Shown here one piece after another: positions 37,901-49,271 of a stretch of 64,000 bases of DNA. This stretch comes from Volvox africanus. Its lineage: Eukaryota; Chlorophyta; Chlorophyceae; Chlamydomonadales; Volvocaceae. The position numbers were made by a program, and so were the translations under genes. The DNA lies in assembly GCA_030268105.1 (NCBI GenBank), contig BSDZ01000103.1, positions 2,174,501 to 2,238,500 on the forward strand, given 5' to 3'. How positions within the stretch are numbered: the stretch's first letter is position 1; every line of letters begins with the position of its first letter. Under the pieces are notes generated by a model. It did no database searches. It had not been told where the DNA came from and was given only the letters and a program-made list of their open reading frames with translations.

Positions 37901-40900
37901 GCAGGGGCGTTTTGGGGTGCGGACATGAAACAAAAGGAAAAGCAAGTTGCGATTGGGGGAAGGTGCAAGACGAGGAGGACGAGGACCATCCATAAGCGTG
38001 GCTATCACCTAACAAACACAATGTGACAAAATCTGCAACAAACTTAAGTAAATAAGTAAGTAAGTCCTTTAACAGAGCCTTGGATAAAGAAAAGTGCAAA
38101 TAAAGCAATTAGTTCAGGAGATAAGGGAGTTGGCCCTCCTTACATGTCTTCTTCTTCCCCGTCCCTTTGGGCTCCCTTTCACATCCCGCACATGCCCATC
38201 CTCCCTCGCCAGTGGTGGTTCTTCCGGGAATCTCTTTTCTATTTGCTGAACGTTCAGAGAAGCGCTGCGTGGCTCCTGTTCTTCCTGGGCTTGTTACCTT
38301 GGTATCAAACCGTCTTCAGGTACGAAGCCGCCGTACACATCGTGCAGTCAGTACGGCATTTGAAGGCAGGGCACTGACGGACGAGGCCAGCTATACCTTC
38401 AAACTAATTACTAGATACAACCCTCCGAATAAGGACCCAGTACGGCATCTCGTGTTATCCAATATTTGACAATCGCTTAGCTCTTGGGATCTGAATCCAC
38501 TCGTACATGTTTCGAATTTTGCTTTATTTTATTATTTCTGCTTTATTCCTGGTGTGAATCAGGTGGGCTTGGTGCGGGAGCACACCCCTGTATCCTCGCC
38601 GTTGCCTGCAGCCAGCCTACGTGCGGGCCACCGACATCTTTTGGAAGCTGCTACTGTGTCTCATGCTCTTCTGCCTGGCCAATTTACTCAAGGTGCCTTG
38701 TTCGCGTTTGGGGCCTTACGTGGGTTGTTGTGTCCGTGTTTGAGCCGGTGTTGTCGAAGGAAGAGGGGAGGGGCGGGAGGGGCGGGGCGACTGTCCCAAG
38801 ATTCGCAGTCAGAGATGAGGCCGCTCCTGGGTACATTGGGGTTAGATCAGCCGGGCGGTGTCCCCAAAACCTTGGAAAAACAATGGCCGCGTGTTAAAGC
38901 GTCAAGCATTAAGCGTTCAGTAAAGTGACCACCGTAATCCGATGCCTGTCGGAAGCCGACATCGGGGCATCGGGATATTGAAGCTTCGCGGCTGGCCTCA
39001 GCAACAGCCGGTAACCACCTGTCCAATAGCACTCAGAGTAAGAGTAAGAGTAAGAGTAAGGGAAACGGGAGACTGGGACTGATGATGGTTGCGGGATTGA
39101 CGGCTTTAGGCTTTAGGACGAACGGTAACTTAACTAAAAGTTACCGTTCGTCCGAAGTGCTGGAGGTTGTGCCTGTGAGCAGGTCCTTAGATCGAATAGC
39201 TCCTTTGGATTAGGCCTGGACCTTTGCTAGGCCTGAGACTGAGGAGCTGTGAGGAGCTGTGAGGGACTGTGGGGAGCTGTGAGGGACTGTGAGGGGCAAT
39301 AGGGACTGTGTCATCGGCGTTCCTTAAACTGATCTGCCCGCCGCCCCTCACTCCATTCCTGCCCCGCAGGCCGTCCTCGCCAAGCTCCTCACCACGCACT
39401 TCTATCGCACAGCGCACTTCAACAAACTGAAGAGCGCTCTGGAGAAGGAGTACACGCTGCAGGTAGGCTGAAGGGAGACGAGCGAGAGTGTGCGCGTACA
39501 CTTGCACAGTTACACTTACACAGTTACACGTTCACTTACTTGGTATGGCACAAGGTCTGGTTGTTTGCCTCTAGCGTGTTCAGGCACCCGACCTTGTGCC
39601 ATACCAAGTAAGTGAACGTGTAAATGGTGCGCGTGTTAAGGCACCGCATTGCGAAAATCAGGTAGCTGAGGTTTAGGCCGATGTTATCCCCTTCGAGATC
39701 TTGTTGCCTTGTGAACAAAAATAATTTCTATGTTTATTTAGAACTAGTTAAACAGTTAAACGTAACTTCCGCATCGCACAAAATTGTGCTCTGAAAATTG
39801 AGCAGCGTTAGAGTCTTACAAGTTTGCTTCATCGGGTCCTTCAAACAGCCTGGATTCTAAGCTCCCAGTGCTTGGGACGGCAGGTGTTATCGCGGCCACG
39901 GAGAATGGTCATGTCAGAGAGGGTGACGGCTCAGGGGGGTCAACAAGGCGGTGGCGGCAATCATTACGGAGCTTGGTACCACCTGACCTCGTACCTAAAC
40001 TACCACCATCACCACCACCACGGCGGCGGCGGTGGCGGCGGCAGTGGTGGCGTCAGCGTCGGAGTCGGCGTTGGAGGTGGAGGTGGAGCCGCGGCAGCCA
40101 TTGGAGCTGGTGAGGAAGTCGCCGTTGCCGCTTCATCTGTAGAACAAGGGAACACGGGTGGCCGCAGCGCAATCTCCCCGCTGCCTGACGCCATTCCGGA
40201 GGGGATGGAGGAAGCTGAAGTTGAGCAGCTGCGGCCACAGCAGCCAGGGATTGAGACTGGCGGAAGCAGCCGCACTGCAGCTCTTGACGTGGGGCTGAGC
40301 ATGCCACAGTCGCAGCCTCCAACGGTTTCTCAGGCAGAGATGATGAATGTGGCTGCGGCACCGTTGACGCATGTCGTGTTGTCAGGGTTAGCCCCCGCTG
40401 CACCTGCACCTGCCGCTGCACCACCCGCCATCGCATCGTTATCGCCTGCGGAGCTGCCCCTGGGATCGCCCTCACAACCTCATATCAGCAGTACGGGAGC
40501 GGCTGACTCAACACAGCGCTACGGGCTGCAGCCATCGCTACAGCCACAAGAACAGCTGCTGCCGCCGCAGTCAGCAACAGCCGCCACCGCCTTCAGTATC
40601 AACAACGGCAGCAGCCAGCTGGCCGCCAAGCCAAGCTTCCCCAAGGGCCACCCTTCCACCTCCATTTACCCAAGCACATCTGCAGCCCAAATCCCCCAAC
40701 CACCACTGCAGCCGCTCCAACCGACAAGTCAGGCGCATCAAGTTCCTGCTTCCCTGCAGCCCCACGCGGGGGAGCCGGGAGCTCACGGCGGAACTGCCAG
40801 CGGATTAGCTCCCGGTGTAATGTTCGGCGGCGGCGGCGGCGGCGGCGGGACAGGGATGGCGGGCTTGGTGCCTGAGACGTCGGTGCCTGGGCCGCTGCCA

Positions 40901-43900
40901 CCATCGCTACAGTTGCAGCAACAGCGGCAGCAGCAAAGGTCCGGGCCGGCGGGTCAAGGACCCACTGCACTGCTTCATAACGACAGCCGAGGCAGCAAGG
41001 CGAGTAAGGCAAGCAAAGTGTCGGTGGTTAAGACTCCTAAGCGGGCGGCGACTGGCGGTGAGTGGACGTGAAGGGGGTTGAGCAAAACTAGTTGACAATG
41101 GGCACCAGCCTTCCCTTGTTCCTGTCCTTTAAATCGCCAGGTTGCCTAGTAGCAAGTTAATTGCTTGCGTCCCTCTATTCCTTCCAGCCCCGAGAAGGTC
41201 CCGCTCCTATTGTATACTGCATGCACCATCCTGATCACCCACCTGGCCCATCGCCTACCTCGGCGGCACCAGCACCAGCAATAACATCACCCCCTGCCCC
41301 AATTTCAGCCGCCTTCGCACCGCTGCACTGTGACGCTCCGGCGTCTGCTAATAACCCAATGGTTTTGTTTATTGTCAACCGTATCTATAACTGTAATAGA
41401 TACGGTTGTAACCGTATATTATAATAATAATTGTTTTAATGGAATAGAAAACAGTCAACATAGCCGGAATCACCGTTTCCACTTCTCCCTCCGCACCTCC
41501 CAACACCCGCGCCCCCAGCTCTAATCGAGGCCTTCGCCCGGCCTCGTAAGGGCTCTGAGGCGCTCACTCAGGCGATGGCGACTGCGGTGGTGATGGCCAA
41601 ACAACCCAAGTCAGACACACCACCTGCCGGGAACATCCTGACTACTGCGGCGAAGCAGGTGCAGGGGGCCTGGGGCGGGGCGGGGCGGGGCGGGGCGAAA
41701 CGGGTGCAGGGCGGGGCGGGGCAGGGTCAAAGAAGGACTTCGGGGTTTTATAGCCTGCTGCACGCGGACATGTCGTACCGAGCGAGATGCGGTGCATGGT
41801 CGGGATATGGGACGGGAATGGGCGCACCGATCATAATGCCCTTTGCCGGTAATGAAAAGCGGGTGGTTTTCGGGAAAGGCGATGACAGCATGGGGTGTTG
41901 GGGAGCGGACGTGTCTTGCCCCCCATGAAGCGCTTATTGACGGCTTCGATGAACGATTTCTCACATGGGCTGCTTCCCACCCTCCCTATCCCTCACTTAC
42001 CAGTACCATGTCGGCTTCATCTATCGTCCTCCCCTCACGTCAAGCCTGTGCTTGCTCTTTCGTCTGGTGCTGAGGAGGGGGATTGTTGTGGCGGTCGCTG
42101 GATTGCCACATGGTTTCTGCATTCGCGTCACATTCTTCCCACCCCTCCACGCACCGAAACCACGCACGCAATCCACAGGGCCTGCATTACCTTAGCGACG
42201 CTGAGCTGGAGAAGGTTCGCACCGCCATCGTCATCAGAACACAGTCAGCGCTCATCTCCAAATACGCCGATCGAAGCGACGAGGACATGGTGGGTAAAAG
42301 AGGGGTGGTGGGTTAGCGGTGGGAGTGAGCGCGGAAAATCCTAAGTGACGAGACCGATTAGAGTTCTACTTTAAGAATTTAGCAGGGATTTTAGTTAGGA
42401 TGTTGTTTAGGATGTTAGGGCTCTAATCCCGAAAGTTAGTAGTTGGCTAATTTCATGAATTGCGTTCGCGAAGCTGCTCGACCAGCAAGGTAAGGCACGG
42501 TTTCATCTCCGTACAACCTCATCTTCGTAAATTTCCATTCCGTACATTTTACTCTGTCCCATTCTAATCCGTAGCATTTCATTGCGTACAGGTCCACTCT
42601 TACCCTGCCCGCTTAATCTCCCTCGTTCCTCTCCGTGTCGTCCCTTGCGGTTGTGGTTTCGGAGCTGGTAATTCGCTTTCCAGGCCAAGGAGTTGGGCCG
42701 TGTGAAGCGCTTCGCAAAGGCGCTCTTCTACAACGTGTTGCCGCCGGATTCGGGTCGCGATTACATCACCGAGGAAGATTTCGTACCGTTCTTCATGGTT
42801 GCGGAGGGTGGCGGCGGCGGCGGCGGCAGCACTCTTTTCACGGACCATCAGAAACTGCAGCCAGCTATTTCATCGCATCATCAAGGTCCAGGGGCCGCCC
42901 ATCAGCAAAACAAGGATGGGGCCAACGCCCTTGTTGGTGGCGGCGGAGGGCCTGGGGGTCGCAACGACGGCAACACCAAGAGCCTCGCCCGTATGTCGTT
43001 GACGGTAAGGAGAGCTCATAGGTCATAATTTATGTCCATGTAAAAGCACGCCTACTTAAGTCCTGGTCCAGGAATGCGACTCTGTCGCCCTGTTCCTGCT
43101 TTGCAAGACCTGCCTCTGCCTCTGCCTCTGCCTCTGCCTCTGCCTCTGCCTCTGCCTCTGCCTCTGCCTCTGCCTCTGCCTCTGCCTCTGCCTCTTCATA
43201 TGCGGCCACGCAGCACATGCGACGACTGACGTGGGAAATCTAACTATTGAAACCCCTTCGCTAACAAAATATCCCCTCCTTTCCGTGCCTCTTGGAATGG
43301 CTAATGCACTGACACTTCGCGCTGGCCAACTGTACGGCGCCGTATATGTTAAAGAAATTTTCCGTAGATCCAACACGCGCTGCACGGCAGCGGGCCCGAC
43401 AGAGGGCGGCTGAGGAGGCAGCTAAGAAGGCCTTTGCTGTATTCGACGCAGACAATAACGGCCAGGTGGGTCCTTCGGTGGCAGAGATTGGGTAAATAGG
43501 ATTGGGGAGCATTAGGAAGGCAGCGGGGCTGCGATCTCATGTGCTTGCCAGTCCGGCCGAAAGAGCTCCTAAGACCCTAAGAAACGAAGCTGCGAAACCC
43601 AAGCTGTCCAATGCAGCCAGCTGTCCGCGTTTAAGCGGCAGCACGAATCGGATAACCGCCCCTTCCGCCGGCCCCGTCCTCGCCCGGTGTGGGTTTCGGT
43701 CTCCGGGCGCTTCAGGTATCCCGCTACGAGGTCAAGGAGGCGGTGGTCAATATCTATAACGGTACGTCACCCAAGTAGCGTTTGCGTCATCTCTTTCATG
43801 AATATCACCCCACCCCGACCCGATCCTTCCTGTCCCGACCCCCCTACCTGACAACGTTGACCTCGCCCCCATGGCGGTAGCTTTCATTGTGACGGCCCCG

Positions 43901-46900
43901 TCATACGCCACAGTGCCCCCCATTAGCCGGCCGCCCGGTCCCTTAGCCAGCAGGGCTGAGTCGCCGCTGAGCAGCGACACGTCCCGTACCATCCCGCCCT
44001 GTCCTGATACTGAGCTTTCCACTGTGTAGGGTAGCAGCTGGCTACGTCCCGCCTCATCTCGTCTTTATCTCTCTCTTCCGCACTCGTTACCCGACCTCAT
44101 ATTCAAATTGCATGCTTTTCGACTATCACAGCATTTGATACGGGAAGGAGGGGATTGAAGAATAGGGAAAGAGAGAAGAGAAAGATGGTGGGGAGGGAAA
44201 GGGGGGAGGGGGAAGAGAGACGAGAGAAAAAAGGGGAAGAGAGGAAGAGGTGGTGAGAGAAGGGGAGGAATGGGTACCGGAATGATAGCACAGGGGTTAC
44301 GGGCCATTCGGATCTGCGTTCCTAACGCCCAACCCTGGTCCCCGGGTTCGTGGTTTACCCTCAACCCTCAGAGCGTCGCAACATGGCTCGCAGCCTCGCA
44401 GATACGGAGACTATCGTGCAGGTAGGTATGTTCGGTCAACTCGTCCAAAGGGACACTGAGAATTCAACACCATAACCTCCCGATCGATCTCTCTCCCCTC
44501 ACCGGTGTCTCTTTCGCTATCCCTGAGGTCCCTTCCCTACGGTCCCATATCCCCCTCCGCATTACCCACACATATCACGCATTTACTTTATCTTTATATA
44601 TATTCATCTTATCACATATCACGCATTTATTTTTCTTTATATATTTTATATGTCTTTATTTATTTTATTTTGTCTTTATCCAGAGCCTGGAGTTCGGCAT
44701 CGGTGGCGCAATCCACTTCGTGTTCGCGGCCGTGTATCTCTTAATCTGGGGGGTTGACTTGCTCACTGGCTTCTCCACCTTCTCAGCCACCGTCCTGGCG
44801 CTCACTTTCGTTTTTGGCAACAGGTCAGTCGGGGTCAGGTCGGTGAGAAACCGTCATGTACCTTCATGCGGGTCCGTCTGTACGGAGTCCCAGTCCCGGT
44901 CCCCGGTCCCCTGTGTGCATGACCATTTGCCCGCTCTTCATCGGAGCAAATCTCGCCCTCCATGAATACTGAACAGCCAGCTATTTGCCAGAGTTGCCTT
45001 AATGTCGGGGGTTTGTGAAAGCGTGCGGATGGACGATGCATACTGGACGCTGCCCTCCCACTTTCCACCCCCTCCCCCCGCTCGTTTTTCCCTCGTCCGC
45101 ATACACACACGCTCTCTCTCTCTCTCTTACGGCATTCGCACGACCCAAATAAACATGTGCAACATGTCGCCGCGGATCCCGGCGGCAATGGGCTCCTGGT
45201 GTGATATCGTCTGCATGGCGGGTCGCGGCGGTAACACAGCGTCAAGTAAGTCGCTGACGAATGCCTCTTTGATAGAACGGGGTTTAGGTGCGGCTATGCT
45301 TTTCCCGTTTGCAGGTGCTGAGCGGTTGGGGTGTATTCGAAGCCAGGGATTAAATGAGGGGCGACCGGCGAAGAGAGGGAGAGACATACATTCAAACATC
45401 CATGCATTCAAACACCCTAACACCCAAGCAGTGGGTTTCGGCGCCGTGGCGCAGGGGAGAAGGAGTAGGAAACAGTGATGCAACGGAGCCCTAGAATGCA
45501 ACCCGGGAAAGCTTAAGGAAGACAGGGCATGTCAAACGTGTCCGTTATCATGGCGCTTCGCGGAAGACGCCTTCCCGTCCATCACCAATTCTCTTTCTCG
45601 TTCTCGTTCTCAACGACCGACAGGAACATGTACGAAAGTATGCTATTTCTATTCGTTACTCACCCGTATGATGTGGGCGACTGCATTTTGGTCGGTACGG
45701 ATATGTTCCGCGTCAAGAAGATCAGCCTGCTGTACACTGACATGGTCAAGTAGGTGGGGAAAGGAAAGAAGGGCAGGGAGTCGTTAGATGCGATTCGTCT
45801 TACGTAAGGAGGAGACGTGACGGGACTCTTGGGCTGGAATGGGAGGCGAAAAAGGGTGTAAGGCTGTGGGAATCCGGTGGCGGTTTACTCCATTTAAATA
45901 TTTAATCCTCATTACGATACACCGCACAGCCCACTCCACAGCTCACCGCCACTATCCACCACACTGTCCACTCCTCTTCGTGTCTATTTTCATGTGCTCC
46001 CTCCCTCCCTCCTCCCCTCTATTCGGCACATCCCTCCGCCCCTGCGCCGTGTCTGCGCTCCCCACCTGGGACATGAACCAGGTTTACCGGAGAGCGGATG
46101 TACATGCCCAATACCAACCTCATCGCGCAGGGCATTATCAACTGGACTCGCTCCAAAACCAAGTCTGAGTCATGCAGGTGGGTCAAGGCGGGAAGGAGGA
46201 CGTTGGTGATATAGCAAAATAACGTTGATGTGCATCCGGATGACCTGCTGTAGAATGTTGCGTGTATATTAATTCAAGCGGGCTGTTCATGTGAGTTAAA
46301 AAAGTCGATTAGGGTGGCCCGTTGATGAGGGCGTCCCTCTAGCTAGCTTGGAGAGAAGCAGAACTCCACGCTGGCTCTCATGGATGTCGCTGGTTAGAGG
46401 AATGCCGCCCTGTAGCGCTAACATGTGCCAAAGCTATGCTGGTTTCCGCTGTTGACAGAGTCCGTTCGCTCTTTCCTCTTCCTTCACACCAGGCTTGTCT
46501 GCGATATTGGCGTGGCGTGGGATGTGCGCGAGGACATACAGTCCTCTTTGCGATCCTACGCCAAAGAGCACCCTGGGGAATTCGACGGAGAGCCCTCGTG
46601 CAACTTCCGTGAGCTCGTGGACCCGCTCAAGGTGGTGCTGGTGTGCTCCTGGACCTACAACTTCCCTCGTAAGTTGAGATCCGTCCGGGCGGCTAAGGTT
46701 TCAAGGGGTCCCCGGGGACGTATCAGTGACACGAAAGGGCGGCAGGATGGGGCTGTTTTGTGTGCGTTTTGGCGACGCCTTAGGACATCTGGCGGTTTGA
46801 CCCTTAAGTTTGCGGTATGGAGGTAGTTGTAATCTTGGATTTTGTGCCGCCACGCTACCGTCACGCCTGCCCCTCCATCCTCAGTCGGTACGCCTAAGTC

Positions 46901-47349
46901 GCGGACGGGACTCTTTTTGCCGCTCACGCCTCCGTTTTCCTTCCCCCCTTCTTCCCCCTCTGTCAAATATGAAATGTCTGGACCCAGAGTTCACTCCAAT
47001 AAAAACAACTAGAAGCGGTATAAGAAAGGTTTAGGGTAGTAGAATCAACCGAAACCGAAGTAGCTAGTGCTTAGCTAGTGCTTAGCTTTAGCAGAAACAA
47101 ATGAATTAACAGCTTATGCTAATTTTTCCCTCTTGATGGGTTTACTTCGATGGACGAATGGACGGCGGATGGACGCATGCATATACGGTGGATGCGTGGA
47201 CGAATGCATGGACACATCGATGGGTAGCGGACGACTTCTCCCGCCTAAGCCCCTCCCGCAACGGAATGCTCTTCATCGTGCAGTCCAAGGCCCGAGAACA
47301 CCGCCTCCATCATACGACCTTTATGGACAATCCAGGAAGCTTGGACTGA
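34903..47349 (+). CDS. MscS-like (MSL) mechanosensitive channel with EF-hand
   Basis: Eighteen exons total 5,049 nt (1,682 residues) with every phase matching: 34903-34957, 35489-37329, 37587-37832, 38213-38332, 38612-38692, 39370-39462, 39884-41057, 41519-41658, 42179-42289, 42684-43004, 43355-43465, 43716-43761, 44372-44421, 44684-44823, 45624-45749, 46082-46177, 46493-46668 and 47228-47349. The plan is that of plant MSL channels: membrane segments in exons 3-5, LTTHFYRTAHFNKL before the cytosolic loop, then a pore-lining helix and MscS beta domain in exons 14-16 (LTFVFGN, MLFLFVTHPYDVGDCI, YMPNTNLIAQGIINW). Exons 11-12 encode a canonical EF-hand loop, DADNNGQ-VSRYE (about residues 1425-1436). 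Residues 19-600 and the exon 7 insert are disordered, with Gln, Gly and a six-His run. Expected role: a tension-gated, possibly calcium-modulated anion or cation channel. The exon 4 donor and exon 11 acceptor were chosen by phase. Confidence 0.9.
39116..39153. repeat. 16-bp perfect inverted repeat, 6-base loop
   Basis: Arms 39116-39131 and 39138-39153 are exact complements. It lies in intron 5 of the MSL gene. Confidence 0.93.
39524..39623. repeat. 34-bp perfect inverted repeat in MSL intron 6
   Basis: Arms 39524-39557 and 39590-39623 are exact reverse complements around a 32-base loop. The transcribed intron would fold into a long hairpin. Candidate small-RNA precursor or foldback element. 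Confidence 0.94.
41676..41725 (+). repeat. GGGGC-rich tract
   Basis: Several GGGGC units on the sense strand lie just after the donor of MSL exon 8, a possible G-quadruplex in the pre-mRNA. It uses the same pentamer as the array at 21921-22010. Confidence 0.85.
43110..43195. repeat. (TCTGCC)14 hexanucleotide repeat
   Basis: About fourteen tandem units lie in MSL intron 10. The opposite strand reads as an uninterrupted Glu-Ala repeat, which is a by-product of the repeat and not a gene. Confidence 0.95.
46297..46367. repeat. Dispersed repeat, copy A (MSL intron 16)
   Basis: About 70 bp matching, with few mismatches, the reverse complement of 53089-53158 in the Kir gene. The core includes GTTGATGAGGGCGTCCCTCT. 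Probably the edge of a short non-autonomous mobile element. Confidence 0.88.
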
Positions 47350-49271
47350 GCCAGCTACTGTTCAAGTGTTTGGTTAAGCCGTGTGACCCAGACGATCCCG
47401 TCCACCCAGCTGGCCGTGCAGCGCGCACCTACCTACCTACCTACCTACCTACCTACCTACCTACCTAACATTCATCGTGAAGCTTTCTGGTTCGGAGACA
47501 AAGGGGGTTGCTTGACCCGTGGATATCACAGCGGGCGCGCCGTTGCGTCAGTCTATTTCTATTCCTTGCGATTGGCTCTGCTAAAAAACGTCCATTAGTA
47601 TCGCGAGGTCTGGTCCAGGGGGGTCCAAGGGGGCAATCCCGGATCTGATTTCATTCTGCCAGGTGGGGGACACCATAGCGCCGGGTAGTACGACAGTAGA
47701 GTGTTTTGATAGGTTGGCTGCATGGCTTTCCGATCCTTACGAGGCTAAAGGGGGAACCCTTGCGGTCTTTTGGTGGCCTGTTGACGTACGGCCACCATTG
47801 GGTTGCGTACGTCCGAGGCACATCGGTGAAACACACCGGCGTAACACCGCATCTGTACGACAGCAGCGGTTTTCCGTTCAGCTCTCAGACCCCCGAGTGC
47901 GGTGACCCCACTTAGATGGAGGTGGGTTGCGTTGCTGTGTATCATCAACGAACTATCGTCGGGGGTCATGCGGGGTAAATGCAGTGGCTTAGGAACAGTC
48001 TCTCAGTCTGTCTCTGTCCCTCTGTGTCTCTCTTTCCATTCTCTTCATTCTCTGTCAAGTTGGATAACCGAGAGCAGGTGAGCAAGGGAGATAGCTTCAT
48101 GCCTCGGTATTTGTGGACCGCTTTGTAGTGGAAGCAACTCCCGATACGGTAGACAGCGGGCTGCATGATGCGCAGATGCGGTCGCAGGTACACGTGTGTG
48201 TTACACTTAAGTGTATGTGTATGTATTTTCCATGTCGTGCAGTGCTTGGATCGACAACTTGTCGGATCCCGCTGCCGTATGCGGATCGCAGGGCTCTTCA
48301 TTGGGTTTCCATTCTCTTATAAGGGCGAGCTCTGGTAAGCAGTTCGGCAGTTCGATCGGCTGCGTAAATTATTTGAACTGTGACCTGTGGCCTTGCGGGC
48401 CTTCCGAGATTTTCGCTTCTTTAGTTCTTAAGAGGATATTTTCACTGTTCATTTTGATATTTTGTTGGGAGATGGTAAATTGAATTCAGAGATCAGTTTG
48501 AAGTTCATTTGGTGGTGGTGGACGTGGTGGGGCTATTATTAAAGGCATCGGGACATGGTGACCTTACGGTGTTACAGCCCTGCCAATTTGCAGGCTCCGT
48601 CCAATCGTTACATATTGTTCAGGTCCCCTTTACGATTGGAAAGGTATTGGATACTGGGGCGCTGTTCGCCACGTGGCTCAACCCTCTTGGCCACTTGATG
48701 GCCAGAATGGGGTATTAGGTCACGTGGCTGATTAGCGCAACCCAGGAATGCAATCTTGCTTACCTCGTCGCGACTGTAGCTGTTTAAGAATATAATGCAT
48801 GTGTTCCTGCCTAAAGGATACGATGTCGACGCTCTCTTTCGACGCTCTGTCACGGGCGAACACACAGAATGAAAGAGGCTGTCAGTATTCCTTATAATGA
48901 ATCATATATCTGCCCGTTTGTGAGTAAGGGGTTACGGGGGAGGGACAGCGTTTCCTGTTCGGCTGAGTTCCAAGGCGAGGTACGACGTGGAATTGACGAG
49001 CAGCCGCTTGTCAATGCGGCCCTTGGTGCCGTTGAGTGTCGCCAGCCATTTTTTATGATGTTCGATTTTCTGCATTTATCACAAAGCACTTATACTACTT
49101 CAGCAGAGGCAACGCGATGGTTGGCGAAATGGGGCACAATTACAGTGAACTAAAATCCTAAGCTGTGCATGTAGATCGCCGTGTCAAATTGAGTGCGGTA
49201 AATTAATTAAGACGTAAATAGAAGCTTGACCCTACGAAGGAAGCTCAGAGGTGGAGCAACAGCTACCGGCC
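47350..49271. other. Intergenic between MSL and Kir genes, with (CTAC)n
   Basis: The left part is the probable MSL 3' UTR and contains about ten tandem CTAC units at 47428-47466. The rest must include the Kir promoter. Open frames near 48869-49153 have no recognisable similarity. Confidence 0.5.

Noticed and set aside
39990..40020. Vector-derived His6 tag
   Set aside because: The run is embedded in a native exon with matching composition and flanking algal introns; no vector sequence is present.
43056..43218. Apparent Glu-Ala or Arg-Gln repeat protein on the minus strand
   Set aside because: It is the translation of a hexanucleotide microsatellite inside an MSL intron.
48869..49153. Small gene upstream of the Kir gene
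   Set aside because: Open frames occur on both strands, but neither shows a motif, family resemblance or splice support.
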